Below, piece by piece: positions 1-7,094 of a stretch of DNA of 47,201 nucleotides. The stretch is from an uncultured Clostridia bacterium (GTDB taxonomy: Bacteria; Bacillota; Clostridia; UBA1381; UMGS1253): assembly GCA_934457145.1 (NCBI GenBank), contig CAKSHP010000017.1:1-47201 (forward strand), given 5' to 3'. Position numbers and translations under genes: made by a program. Position 1 is the first letter of the stretch, and every line of letters starts with the position of its first letter. The notes below the pieces were generated by a model. It did no database searches. It worked only from the letters and a program-made list of their open reading frames with translations, and was not told the origin of the DNA.

Positions 1-542
1 AGAGATACGAATCTAAGGGCATGACCGGCAGAAAGCTCAAAGCCATGATCGTCGGCATACCGAACGTCGGAAAATCGTCTTTAATAAACCGTCTTTCGGG
101 CAAAGCCGGAGCAAAAACCGGTGACCGTCCCGGCGTTACAAAGGGCAAGCAATGGATAAGATTAAAAAACGGCGTTGAACTTTTGGACACTCCCGGCATA
201 CTCTGGCCGAAATTTGAAAACCGCCTGACAGGCTTAAAGCTTGCGATGGTCGGCTCCATACGCGACGAAATAGTTGATCCCGAGGAGCTTTGCTGCCACC
301 TTTTAAGCTATCTTAAAAAGCATTACAAAGACCTTCTTTGTGCGCGCTACAAGCTGACCGAACCGATCGACGATATGGAAAGTTTTGAGCTTTTGGAATA
401 TATCGGAAAAAAACGCGGTTTTGTAGTGTCCGGTGGCGAAATCGACACGTACCGCTGCGCAAATGTTGTTTTAGATGAATTCAGGGGCGCAAAGATAGGC
501 AAAATAACCCTCGAAACGCCGGCAGACATTGACAAAATTTAA
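1..542 (+). CDS. rbgA: Ribosome biogenesis GTPase RbgA (YlqF), 3' part only
   Basis: The reading frame is open to the left edge (first full codon at base 3), so the true start lies outside the window. The visible part carries the P-loop GIPNVGKSS and, downstream, the G3-like LLDTPGILWP. In the circularly permuted YlqF/RbgA family the G4/G5 motifs lie N-terminal to these, which fits their absence here. The remaining ~150 residues form the helical C-terminal domain that contacts the ribosome. Members of this family bind GTP and help late assembly of the 50S subunit in the cytoplasm. The gene ends in TAA, and a hairpin shared with the convergent putP follows. Identification is firm; the missing N-terminus is due only to the window edge. 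Confidence 0.9.
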   Translation, partial: RYESKGMTGRKLKAMIVGIPNVGKSSLINRLSGKAGAKTGDRPGVTKGKQWIRLKNGVELLDTPGILWPKFENRLTGLKLAMVGSIRDEIVDPEELCCHLLSYLKKHYKDLLCARYKLTEPIDDMESFELLEYIGKKRGFVVSGGEIDTYRCANVVLDEFRGAKIGKITLETPADIDKI

Positions 543-590
543 AAAAACGGCTTGAAGCAAACCAAAATCAATTTGCTCCAAGCCGTTTTT
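543..590. terminator. Bidirectional intrinsic terminator between rbgA and putP
   Basis: An inverted repeat (AAACGGCTTG-A-AGCAA on the left, TTGCT-C-CAAGCCGTTT on the right) is flanked by A and T runs. It can therefore terminate both the plus-strand rbgA and the minus-strand putP, whose stop codon is 8 bp further on. Confidence 0.85.
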
Positions 591-597
591 ATATTTA

Positions 598-2133
598 TTA
601 CTTACCTTTGCTTACCTTTTCAAATTCCCCGATTATCTCCTTACTCGGTTTCTTTGTCAAAAGACTTACAATCACAATCACCAATATGCTTACTATAAAC
701 GCCGGCAAAAGCTCATACACGCCAAACACTCCGCCGACAGGCTTAATCAAATATTTCCAGACGAAAACCATTATTCCGCCCGCTGCCATACCTGATATCG
801 CTCCGGCAAATGTTGTGCGCTTCCAATAAAGCGAACATATAACAAGCGGACCGAAACTTGCGCCGAAGCCTGCCCATGCAAATGAAACAATACCGAACAC
901 CGAGCTGTCGGGGTTTCTTGCAATAAACACACCTAAAACAGCAATCGCAACAACAGTTATTCTTGCCGCTAACATGCTCTGTTTTTCGCTGAGCTTAAAC
1001 TTGCACTTTTCTCGTAAAATATTTTCCGACCCACTTGATGCCGCTGCCAAAAGCTGAGAATCTGCGGTTGACATTGTGCTTGCCAGGATACCCGATAAAA
1101 CCAGTCCCGCCACAAGTGCCGGGAAAATTCCGTACTGTGAAAGCAAGTGTGAAATTCTTATTATAACCGTTTCCGTAGCCGAACCTGTAAGATTTTCAAT
1201 TGCAGAGTTCATACTGAGCGCTTTTCCCGAAACACCTATGCACACAGCAACAGCCATAGCAATAATAACCCAAATGGATGCAACTCTTCTTGAAAGCTTC
1301 AAATTCTTTTCATCGTTAATTGCCATAAATCTCAAAAGAATATGCGGCATACCAAAGTATCCCAAGCCCCACGAAACAGTTGTTATTATGTGTAAAAGGT
1401 TATACGGTGCGCTTGCTCCTTCGTCTACAACGTATGTGTTTGTCATGGACAAAAATCCCGGCAAATTCTTCACATTATCGGCAACAGCGCCGACTCCGCC
1501 GGCTGTAACGGTTGCAAAAATCAAAATTGCAAATATCGCCGCCGTCATTATAATGCTCTGTATAAAGTCTGTTATCGAGGCTGCCAAAAATCCTCCGGCA
1601 GCAGTGTAACCGACAATAACGATAGCAGAAACTATCATAGCGCCTACATAATCCACTCCGAACAGCGAGGCAAACAGCTTTCCGCATGCTGCAAATCCCG
1701 AAGCAGTATAAGGAATAAAGAACACTATAATTATAATTGCCGCAACCATTGATAAAATGCTTCTTTTATCGTGAAAACGTTTAGAGAAAAATTCAGGAAT
1801 TGTAATCGCATCAATCTCCTGCGTATATCGGCGCAGTCTTTTTGAAGTCAGCAGCCAGTTAAGATATGTACCTGCCGCAAGTCCGATAATCGTCCAGCCC
1901 ACATCTGCCAGTCCCGACAAATATGCCAGTCCGGGAAGTCCCATAAGCAAATATCCCGACATATCCGAAGCCTCGGCGCTCATCGCCGTAACAAGCGGGC
2001 CGAGAGTTCTTCCACCGAGGTAAAAATCAGACGTTGAATTGTTCTTTTTTGTAAAATACACTCCCACAAGCAGCATACCAACCAAATACACCACAATCGT
2101 TAGCATAATGCATACCGTTGATGTGTTTATCAT
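598..2133 (-). CDS. putP: Sodium/proline symporter PutP
   Basis: A 511-residue integral membrane protein of the sodium:solute symporter (SSS) family with about 13 hydrophobic segments, the usual length for PutP. The N-terminus has YLGGRTLGPLVTAMSAEASDMSGYLL, here split by its key stretches GGRTLGP and SAEASDMSG, which matches the TM1-TM2 region of PutP. The STMSTADSQLL stretch in the middle corresponds to the Na+-site segment of the family. It probably imports proline with sodium at the cytoplasmic membrane. The ATG start at 2133 is preceded by AGGGGG. It stands alone, convergent with rbgA and downstream of the rpsI terminator. Other SSS substrates cannot be excluded, but the fit to PutP is close. 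Confidence 0.88.
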   Translation of the reverse strand: MINTSTVCIMLTIVVYLVGMLLVGVYFTKKNNSTSDFYLGGRTLGPLVTAMSAEASDMSGYLLMGLPGLAYLSGLADVGWTIIGLAAGTYLNWLLTSKRLRRYTQEIDAITIPEFFSKRFHDKRSILSMVAAIIIIVFFIPYTASGFAACGKLFASLFGVDYVGAMIVSAIVIVGYTAAGGFLAASITDFIQSIIMTAAIFAILIFATVTAGGVGAVADNVKNLPGFLSMTNTYVVDEGASAPYNLLHIITTVSWGLGYFGMPHILLRFMAINDEKNLKLSRRVASIWVIIAMAVAVCIGVSGKALSMNSAIENLTGSATETVIIRISHLLSQYGIFPALVAGLVLSGILASTMSTADSQLLAAASSGSENILREKCKFKLSEKQSMLAARITVVAIAVLGVFIARNPDSSVFGIVSFAWAGFGASFGPLVICSLYWKRTTFAGAISGMAAGGIMVFVWKYLIKPVGGVFGVYELLPAFIVSILVIVIVSLLTKKPSKEIIGEFEKVSKGK

Positions 2134-2147
2134 TTTATAATCCCCCT

Positions 2148-2175
2148 TTTATATCAAATAAAACCGCTTTAACAA
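2148..2175 (-). promoter_or_regulatory. Possible putP promoter
   Basis: Reads TTGTTA, 16 bp, TATAAA on the minus strand, with TGA just before the -10 box. It would give a very short leader in front of the AGGGGG ribosome binding site. It overlaps the U-tail side of the rpsI terminator. Confidence 0.4.
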
Positions 2176-2179
2176 ATAA

Positions 2180-2202
2180 ATCCCACAGCCACGCTGTGGG
2201 AT
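2180..2202 (-). terminator. Terminator of the rplM-rpsI operon
   Basis: Perfect 10-bp stem ATCCCACAGC / GCTGTGGGAT with a 3-nt loop, 16 bp beyond the rpsI stop codon. On the minus strand it is followed by TTTATTTGTT, a moderate U-tract. Confidence 0.7.
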
Positions 2203-2218
2203 CTCTTTGATAAAATAA

Positions 2219-2614
2219 TTATCTCTTTGAGAACTGCGGAGCTCTTCTTGCTGCTTTGAGTCCGTATTTCTTTCTTTCTTTCATTCTCGGGTCACGAGTC
2301 AAGAAGCCTGCTTTCTTAAGTGCAGGACGCAACTCTGCGTCTGCCTCGAGTAGAGCGCGTGCAATACCCAAACGGATTGCACCTGCCTGACCTGTAAATC
2401 CGCCGCCGGACACATTTGCAATAACATCAAACTTTGCATTTGTTTCTGTTATAGTCAATGGCTGGCGAACGATTACTTTCAATGTTTCCAAACCGAAATA
2501 ATCATCAATATCTCTTTTATTTATTGTTACATTTCCTTTGCCGGGTACCAAACGTACTCTTGCAACGGAGCTTTTTCTTCTGCCTGTACCGTAAAAAAAT
2601 GTTTTCTCTGCCAT
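2219..2614 (-). CDS. rpsI: 30S ribosomal protein S9
   Basis: 131 residues, the normal bacterial length. The N-terminus YGTGRRKSSVARVRL and the C-terminal tail ending RRAPQFSKR are diagnostic; the tail reaches the P-site tRNA in the ribosome. The start at 2614 is preceded by AAGGAGG. It lies 17 bp downstream of rplM, in the order rplM-rpsI found in nearly all bacteria, so the two are surely cotranscribed. A hairpin terminator follows. Confidence 0.97.
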   Translation of the reverse strand: MAEKTFFYGTGRRKSSVARVRLVPGKGNVTINKRDIDDYFGLETLKVIVRQPLTITETNAKFDVIANVSGGGFTGQAGAIRLGIARALLEADAELRPALKKAGFLTRDPRMKERKKYGLKAARRAPQFSKR

Positions 2615-2631
2615 TTTCGTCTTCCTCCTTC

Positions 2632-3066
2632 TTATTTAATGTTACCTGTCCAAGCCTGGGGTTTCTGAGCTGCATTGTTATGCTCGCCGCCCTTGTAAAC
2701 GCGAAGTCTCTTTAATGCCTTTGCGCCCAAAGTGTTATGCGGAAGCATTCCTTCAACAGCCATATACATAGCCTTGTCACTGTTTTCAGCCATTAAGTTT
2801 TTATACTTAATCTCCTTAAGACCGCCTACCCAGCCTGTGTGATAATAACGGATTTTATTATCAAGTTTCTTACCTGTGAGAACTGCTTTGTCAGTGTTAA
2901 CAATAATTACGTGATCTCCGCAGTCAACATTCGGTGTAAAAGTAGGAAGATGCTTTCCTCTTAAAATCGAAGCTGCTGCTGCAGCAACTCTTCCGAGGGG
3001 CTTGTCTGTTGCATCTATAATGTACCAATTCTTTTTAGCGTCAGCTTTTGCCATATAGCTACCCAT
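2632..3066 (-). CDS. rplM: 50S ribosomal protein L13
   Basis: 144 residues from the chosen ATG at 3066. The sequence has the family's W-Y-I-I-D-A near the N-terminus, GRVAAAAASILRGKH and the conserved MLPHNTLGAKALKRLRVY motif. L13 is an early-assembly protein of the large subunit. The frame continues upstream to an ATG at 3105, but AAGGAGG lies 9 bp before 3066, inside that extension, so the shorter form is chosen. MAKADAKKNW, four codons further in, is a weaker alternative. A near-consensus promoter and a short hairpin leader lie upstream. Confidence 0.96.
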   Translation of the reverse strand: MGSYMAKADAKKNWYIIDATDKPLGRVAAAAASILRGKHLPTFTPNVDCGDHVIIVNTDKAVLTGKKLDNKIRYYHTGWVGGLKEIKYKNLMAENSDKAMYMAVEGMLPHNTLGAKALKRLRVYKGGEHNNAAQKPQAWTGNIK

Positions 3067-3098
3067 AAAAATTAACCTCCTTAAAATCTTGCAATTAT

Positions 3099-3118
3099 GC
3101 GGCAATTAAACATGCCGC
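3099..3118 (-). promoter_or_regulatory. Short hairpin in the rplM leader
   Basis: Perfect 6-bp stem GCGGCA / TGCCGC with an 8-nt loop. It lies between the predicted transcription start near 3129 and the ribosome binding site of rplM. It could stabilise the mRNA or bind L13; nothing in the sequence decides between these. Confidence 0.4.
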
Positions 3119-3135
3119 TTTTTCTTACCTAAAAT

Positions 3136-3164
3136 ATTTTAATACAAAACTCCCGTTTTGTCAA
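3136..3164 (-). promoter_or_regulatory. rplM-rpsI promoter (sigma-A type)
   Basis: TTGACA (3159-3164), a 17-bp spacer and TAAAAT (3136-3141) on the minus strand, with A/T-rich DNA upstream. Near consensus, as expected for a ribosomal protein operon. Confidence 0.85.
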
Positions 3165-3277
3165 GAGCTTTTTTTAAATTTTTTAATTTATTTTTTGAAA
3201 ACTTTTAAATTCTCGCTTTTTCTTTCGTATGCTCTCTATTTCTCACTTTTTATTTTTTCTTTTTTATTTAAAAAATA

Positions 3278-3298
3278 TGATGAGCAAAACGCTCATCA
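3278..3298 (-). terminator. greA terminator
   Basis: Perfect 8-bp stem TGATGAGC / GCTCATCA with a 5-nt loop. It follows the greA stop by 7 bp and on the minus strand leads into TATTTTTT. Confidence 0.88.
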
Positions 3299-3305
3299 CA
3301 TTTTT

Positions 3306-3776
3306 TTAGTTTATTTCCAGAATTTTAAACGAAACCATACCGCCCGGCGCATCAACGTCAACCGTCTCGCCCGCTTTTTTACCCAAAAGCGCTTTTCCGA
3401 CCGGTGATTCATATGAAAGCTTGTTTTCCGTAGGATCTGCTTCTGTGGGGCCTACTATTGAATAAACAGCCTCTTCTTCAAATTCAATATCATAAAGCTT
3501 AACTGTTTTTCCTATGCCCACAACATCTACATCGCCGCTGTCGTCTTCAACCACCCGGGCAATTTTAAGCATTCCCTCTATCTGCGCAATTCTTGCTTCA
3601 ACCTGTGCCTGTTCGTTTTTAGCCTCGTCATATTCGGAATTTTCCGAAAGATCTCCAAACGCCAAAGCCTGTTTTATTTTCTCGGAAACCTCTTTTCTGC
3701 GAACAACCTTAAGCTCCTCAAGTTCGGCTTCAAGTTTCTGCAAACCCTCGGCAGTCATCAAAATTTCCTTTGCCAT
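3306..3776 (-). CDS. greA: Transcription elongation factor GreA
   Basis: 156 residues, standard for GreA. The N-terminal antiparallel coiled coil (about residues 1-75) contains LKVVRRKEVSEKIKQA and DLSENSEYDEAKNEQ, the latter holding the acidic tip residues that enter the RNA polymerase secondary channel and stimulate RNA cleavage in stalled complexes. The C-terminal FKBP-like domain ends with SPVGKALLGKKAGE and a final FKILEI. The ATG at 3776 has AAGGAGG nearby. It is a single-gene unit with its own consensus promoter and terminator. Confidence 0.96.
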   Translation of the reverse strand: MAKEILMTAEGLQKLEAELEELKVVRRKEVSEKIKQALAFGDLSENSEYDEAKNEQAQVEARIAQIEGMLKIARVVEDDSGDVDVVGIGKTVKLYDIEFEEEAVYSIVGPTEADPTENKLSYESPVGKALLGKKAGETVDVDAPGGMVSFKILEIN

Positions 3777-3841
3777 CTCACATTATCCTCCTTAATGCAT
3801 ATGCATTTTGCACCCTCGCAGCACAAATACATTTACCTAAA

Positions 3842-3870
3842 ATTATACATCTGTTTTACACTTTTGTCAA
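3842..3870 (-). promoter_or_regulatory. greA promoter, perfect sigma-A consensus
   Basis: TTGACA (3865-3870), a 17-bp spacer and TATAAT (3842-3847) on the minus strand. The leader between it and greA contains the 12-bp palindrome ATGCATATGCAT (3795-3806) directly before the ribosome binding site. Confidence 0.9.
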
Positions 3871-3883
3871 GTATTTTTCAATC

Positions 3884-4681
3884 TTATTTTCCGCAAAGCT
3901 GCTCTGCACACACATACGCCCCGTCTTCAAGCTCAAATGATGCCAAAACATCGTCTTTTTTTTCGCCGTTATACGAAATATGACCTTTTTTTATATTAAA
4001 AACTTCTTTACCGTCTTTATAAAAGCACCTTGAACCGTAAAATGCGCGAAGTATGCGTTCGGCTTTTTTTGCCGTTGTATGCTTATAAATCGTCATATCA
4101 TCCTTTGAAGGCATTTTCCAATAGCTTCCTCCGCTCTGCGGAATCCGGCTCATATAAAACTTATAAAAATCGCTCACACACGCATACACCATGTCCGCAC
4201 TGTTATTTTGAAACCACATATTCAGGCTCTCAAGCGTTTCATCTTTTTTTAAAATATATTCTTTTTGCAATAAAATATCTCCCGCATCAAACTTATTTTC
4301 AAGCATATGAACCGTAAGCCCTGTTTTTTTTAATCCTTTCAGAATTGTCTGTGCCATAGGCCACGCACCCCTGCCCTCCGGCAAGTATGCCGGATGCAGA
4401 TTAATTCCCTTTAAATCGCTGATTACCGGTATTTTATAAGCATATCCGGCGCTGACCAAAAGGTTGCACCCCAAACTGCGCAGCGCACAAATATCATCTT
4501 CGCTCACCTTTTTTTCACTATACTCTATGCCGTATTTTTTTGCAGCAGCTCGTATTTTAGCATTTTTATCATCTTCATCTTCCGGAAATGAAAACACCTT
4601 CATTACTTCAACATCATTTGCCGCCGCCAGCTTTTCAAGGCACGGATAAAACAAATCATATCCGAAATACGCAATTTTCAT
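3884..4681 (-). CDS. Formyltransferase-family protein, role unknown
   Basis: 265 residues with a formyltransferase fold: N-terminal Rossmann-like start MKIAYFGYDLF and the family signature region INLHPAYLPEGRGAWP (canonical form N-x-HPSLLP-x-RG), followed by TVHMLENKFDAGDIL. These positions hold the catalytic Asn, His and Asp of Fmt, PurN and ArnA formyltransferases, which move a formyl group from 10-formyltetrahydrofolate. It is shorter than Fmt (about 310 residues) and lacks a clear Fmt C-terminal tRNA-binding domain, so it is probably not the housekeeping Fmt. A sugar-amine or amino-acid formyltransferase is possible. It is the last gene of a three-gene unit, 9 bp after the FTR-like gene. 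Confidence 0.7.
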   Translation of the reverse strand: MKIAYFGYDLFYPCLEKLAAANDVEVMKVFSFPEDEDDKNAKIRAAAKKYGIEYSEKKVSEDDICALRSLGCNLLVSAGYAYKIPVISDLKGINLHPAYLPEGRGAWPMAQTILKGLKKTGLTVHMLENKFDAGDILLQKEYILKKDETLESLNMWFQNNSADMVYACVSDFYKFYMSRIPQSGGSYWKMPSKDDMTIYKHTTAKKAERILRAFYGSRCFYKDGKEVFNIKKGHISYNGEKKDDVLASFELEDGAYVCAEQLCGK

Positions 4682-4690
4682 TTTTTCCTC

Positions 4691-4888
4691 CTATTTGCTT
4701 TTATAATAGAGTCTGCAATGACAATAACCTTCAAAATCGGGATCTTTTATCTGATCGCGAAACTCCTTGCACATGCATTTATTTTCTTCTAATTTTCCAA
4801 CCTTGCAGGGACAATAGCCGTCTTTTTGCTTCAGCCCTTCCTGTATCATTTTAACAATTTCTTTATCTTCATTATATCTTACTTCCAT
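4691..4888 (-). CDS. Ferredoxin-thioredoxin reductase catalytic-chain-like protein
   Basis: 65 residues with six cysteines in three C-x-C pairs: CPC at 26-28, CMC at 38-40 and CHC at 56-58, followed by RLYY. This is the pattern of the ferredoxin:thioredoxin reductase beta chain, which carries a [4Fe-4S] cluster and a redox-active disulfide and reduces thioredoxin with ferredoxin electrons. The spacing here (9 and 15 residues between the pairs) differs from the chloroplast-type enzyme, so the exact partner is open. In anaerobes such small proteins are thought to act in thiol redox. AAAGGA precedes the ATG. It sits between a membrane protein and the formyltransferase-like gene. Confidence 0.75.
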   Translation of the reverse strand: MEVRYNEDKEIVKMIQEGLKQKDGYCPCKVGKLEENKCMCKEFRDQIKDPDFEGYCHCRLYYKSK

Positions 4889-4907
4889 AACGGTTAATCC
4901 TTTCTTT

Positions 4908-5384
4908 TTATAGTATCTTATTTTTTCTTTTTAATCTGTGCGGAATAATTCCGCTGCGGATAAGCGCATACACAAAAGGCATTGCAAAAATCGCATCTAT
5001 TAAATATATATTCCACATTTCAAGCGCAAAAAATACATTTTCGCCCGCAAAATAAAAATATAATCCCATAAGTAAAACGCCTGACAAATAACTTGCCAAA
5101 AGCGCAAGCCAAACCGCAAACCGGTTTTTATATAAACATAAGAAAGCTAAAAACACTCCTGCCTGTAAATACAAAAAAACATCGCCCTTTAAATATGCAT
5201 TTGCCGCTAAACACAAAACCGCAAGCCACAGAGTTTTAAATCCTCCCAAAAAGATACCGATTATTAAAAAAAACAAATAAAACCATAAACAGTTTACCCC
5301 GGCAAACGAAAAAATAAACGAAAACATAGCCGCAATACAAATTAAAACCGCCATGTACACACATCTTTTAAAAAACTGACTCAC
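4908..5384 (-). CDS. Membrane protein of unknown function
   Basis: 158 residues, almost wholly hydrophobic, with about five predicted membrane segments and a basic C-terminal tail (HRLKRKNKIL). No family motif is recognised; the size and the aromatic, Gly-rich helices resemble the S-component-like or ECF-type small membrane proteins, but this is not evidence enough for a call. It is the first gene of a three-gene unit with a strong promoter. The following gene starts 19 bp after it. Confidence 0.6.
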   Translation of the reverse strand: MSQFFKRCVYMAVLICIAAMFSFIFSFAGVNCLWFYLFFLIIGIFLGGFKTLWLAVLCLAANAYLKGDVFLYLQAGVFLAFLCLYKNRFAVWLALLASYLSGVLLMGLYFYFAGENVFFALEMWNIYLIDAIFAMPFVYALIRSGIIPHRLKRKNKIL

Positions 5385-5414
5385 TTTTTCGCCTCCTTCG
5401 TTTATCTAAAGCTA

Positions 5415-5443
5415 ATATTATCATAAAAAAAAATTTTTGTCAA
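5415..5443 (-). promoter_or_regulatory. Promoter of the 5384-3884 operon
   Basis: TTGACA (5438-5443), a 17-bp A/T-rich spacer and TAATAT (5415-5420) on the minus strand, immediately after the terminator of the preceding gene. Confidence 0.8.
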
Positions 5444-5451
5444 ACAGCAAA

Positions 5452-5481
5452 ACAGCCGCAGCGCAAAAGCGCTGCAGCTGT
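5452..5481 (-). terminator. Terminator of the InlB-repeat gene
   Basis: 13-bp stem (ACAGCTGCAGCGC / GCGCTGCGGCTGT on the minus strand, one G-U pair) with a TTTT loop, followed by TTTGCTGTTTG. The U-tract is short, so efficiency may be partial. Confidence 0.7.
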
Positions 5482-5499
5482 CTGTTTTTGATTTTTTAA

Positions 5500-6903
5500 T
5501 TACTCAACAGTCTTTGATACCTGATTTGAATATACTGTGTAAACATTTGTGCCGTCAGAGTAAATCAAATATGCTTTAGCATACCATGTCTCGCCCGCAC
5601 TTGCATTTGCTTTTCTTACAGTGTATTTTCCTTTAAGAGCCGTGCTTCTTGATTTTGCAACAATAATGCCGTTTGTGCTTAAATCAAAGTCTGCCTGGCT
5701 GCTGATTAAAATACCGTTTTCAATAACCGTATAATTTTCGGGTATGTCACGCTCAGCATAAAATGCAACTCTTGTAGCATCCGCCATAACAGGATTGGAC
5801 ATAACCAAAACAATCTGCTTATCCAAAGCGGCAGTCGCATAATTTGCTTTGATATATGTGTCACCGTCAACAAAGAAGCTGTATCTTTCATTATAGCTTA
5901 CTATAATCTCGTTTGCTCCGTCTTTGTCTGTACGCGACCAATGTGTAAATACCATACCGTCCTTTGCAGCAGGTGCAACGTTTATTTTTTCGTTGTAGCT
6001 GTAGCTGCCGTCAACTGCACTTTCAGCGCCTTCTGCCTTAACTGTGTATTTAACATCGTTTAAATTAAATCCAGCAACATACGTTGTGTTCTCGCTTACA
6101 TTAACCGCCTCTCCTGCACGAAGATCGGTTTTCACATCGCCTGTATACCAACCCGCAAATGTGTATCCTGCTATATAAGGATCGTTCGGAACAACAATTC
6201 CGCTTCCCGCCGCAATAAGCATACCGTTTGACTTAAATGTCACATAAGCCGCTGCTTTATCTGCATAAACTGCCGCATATTCGCCGTTTGAACCAACTGT
6301 TATATCAACCGTTTCCAAAGTTGATATAATCACCTTTGAGTTTTTGTTCTGCCAGTATAAAAATGTTTTGTTATCATCGTCAGGCTCAGCTTTTAAAGTA
6401 AGCTTTGTGCCGATTTCATACGCTGCCGTTTCCATTGTAACGTTTGTTGCAATAACATTTCCGTCCTTTGAAATGCTTGCCTTTCCTCCCGTTACTCCTA
6501 TCACTATCTGCGCAGTAGGTTTAACTGCATCTGTTAAAGTAAATTTATAAGTTTTTGCACTTTCAAGTCCGCTTGCGCCAACAGTTAAAACATACTGTCC
6601 CGCAACAGCATCATCAGACATTATCGCTCCGATGCTATACGCACCGCTCGCGTCACATTCGCCCTGCTGTGAAAGCACATTTAAACCTGTATCTGTGTTT
6701 CTGACCTCCATCGACACACGTGCGCCGCTGTTATATGTTCCGCTTACCGAAAGCGTTTTTGTTTTTGCATCTGCAAGCGATATGCTCGCGCCGTCTGCTA
6801 TTTGTGTGTCGCCTAATTTCACATCAACAGATATATCAGCTGCAAAACACACCGTAACACTTATTAAAAACGCAAGTATAATTGATCCGATTGCTTTTTT
6901 CAT
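5500..6903 (-). CDS. Secreted protein with Ig-like and InlB B-repeat regions
   Basis: 467 residues from the ATG at 6903. A signal peptide (MKKAIGSIILAFLISVTVCFA, split as basic MKK, hydrophobic core and CFA|A cleavage) is followed by an Ig-like stretch to about residue 125. Next come two or three InlB B-repeat-like units, recognised by YTFAGWYTGD, VFTHWSRTD and similar G-W / H-W cores, and then a C-terminal beta-rich domain. Such repeats occur in cell-surface adhesins of Firmicutes; no sortase motif is seen, so it is probably released or held non-covalently. The frame also has an ATG at 6921, but GGAGG lies between the two, so the inner start is preferred. Its 5' region contains a striking inverted repeat (see findings). 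Confidence 0.78.
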   Translation of the reverse strand: MKKAIGSIILAFLISVTVCFAADISVDVKLGDTQIADGASISLADAKTKTLSVSGTYNSGARVSMEVRNTDTGLNVLSQQGECDASGAYSIGAIMSDDAVAGQYVLTVGASGLESAKTYKFTLTDAVKPTAQIVIGVTGGKASISKDGNVIATNVTMETAAYEIGTKLTLKAEPDDDNKTFLYWQNKNSKVIISTLETVDITVGSNGEYAAVYADKAAAYVTFKSNGMLIAAGSGIVVPNDPYIAGYTFAGWYTGDVKTDLRAGEAVNVSENTTYVAGFNLNDVKYTVKAEGAESAVDGSYSYNEKINVAPAAKDGMVFTHWSRTDKDGANEIIVSYNERYSFFVDGDTYIKANYATAALDKQIVLVMSNPVMADATRVAFYAERDIPENYTVIENGILISSQADFDLSTNGIIVAKSRSTALKGKYTVRKANASAGETWYAKAYLIYSDGTNVYTVYSNQVSKTVE

Positions 6904-6955
6904 TACGTCATGTTCCTCCATTTCTTTTTATGAATTTTTTAAAATTTAAACTTAA

Positions 6956-7021
6956 GCAAATAAGGAGGATATAATAAAGATGTGAGGAAGAGATTTTTTT
7001 AATTTGTTCCTCCTTATTTGC
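6956..7021 (-). repeat. 14-bp inverted repeat containing GGAGGA / TCCTCC
   Basis: Perfect arms GCAAATAAGGAGGA (6956-6969, plus-strand reading) and TCCTCCTTATTTGC (7008-7021), 38 bp apart, in the gap between the two secreted-protein genes. In the minus-strand transcript the arm nearer the InlB-repeat gene reads TCCTCC and could also pair with that gene's ribosome binding site at 6914-6919. Confidence 0.75.
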
Positions 7022-7031
7022 CCCGAAACTC

Positions 7032-7070
7032 TCGGCTGCGGGCACTGTTTTCGCCGTGCCCGTCTGCCGA
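7032..7070 (-). terminator. Stem-loop after the LRR/hydrolase gene, possible weak terminator
   Basis: Two-part stem TCGGC + GGGCAC pairing with GTGCCC + GCCGA, 25 bp beyond the stop at 7095. No U-tract follows, so it may be a 3'-end stabiliser or processing structure and not a true terminator; the next gene could then be cotranscribed. Confidence 0.45.
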
Positions 7071-7094
7071 AAAGAAATTTGTTAAAAACGCTTC

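Noticed and set aside
3884..4681. Housekeeping methionyl-tRNA formyltransferase (fmt)
   Set aside because: Too short, no clear C-terminal tRNA-binding domain, and no def or priA beside it.
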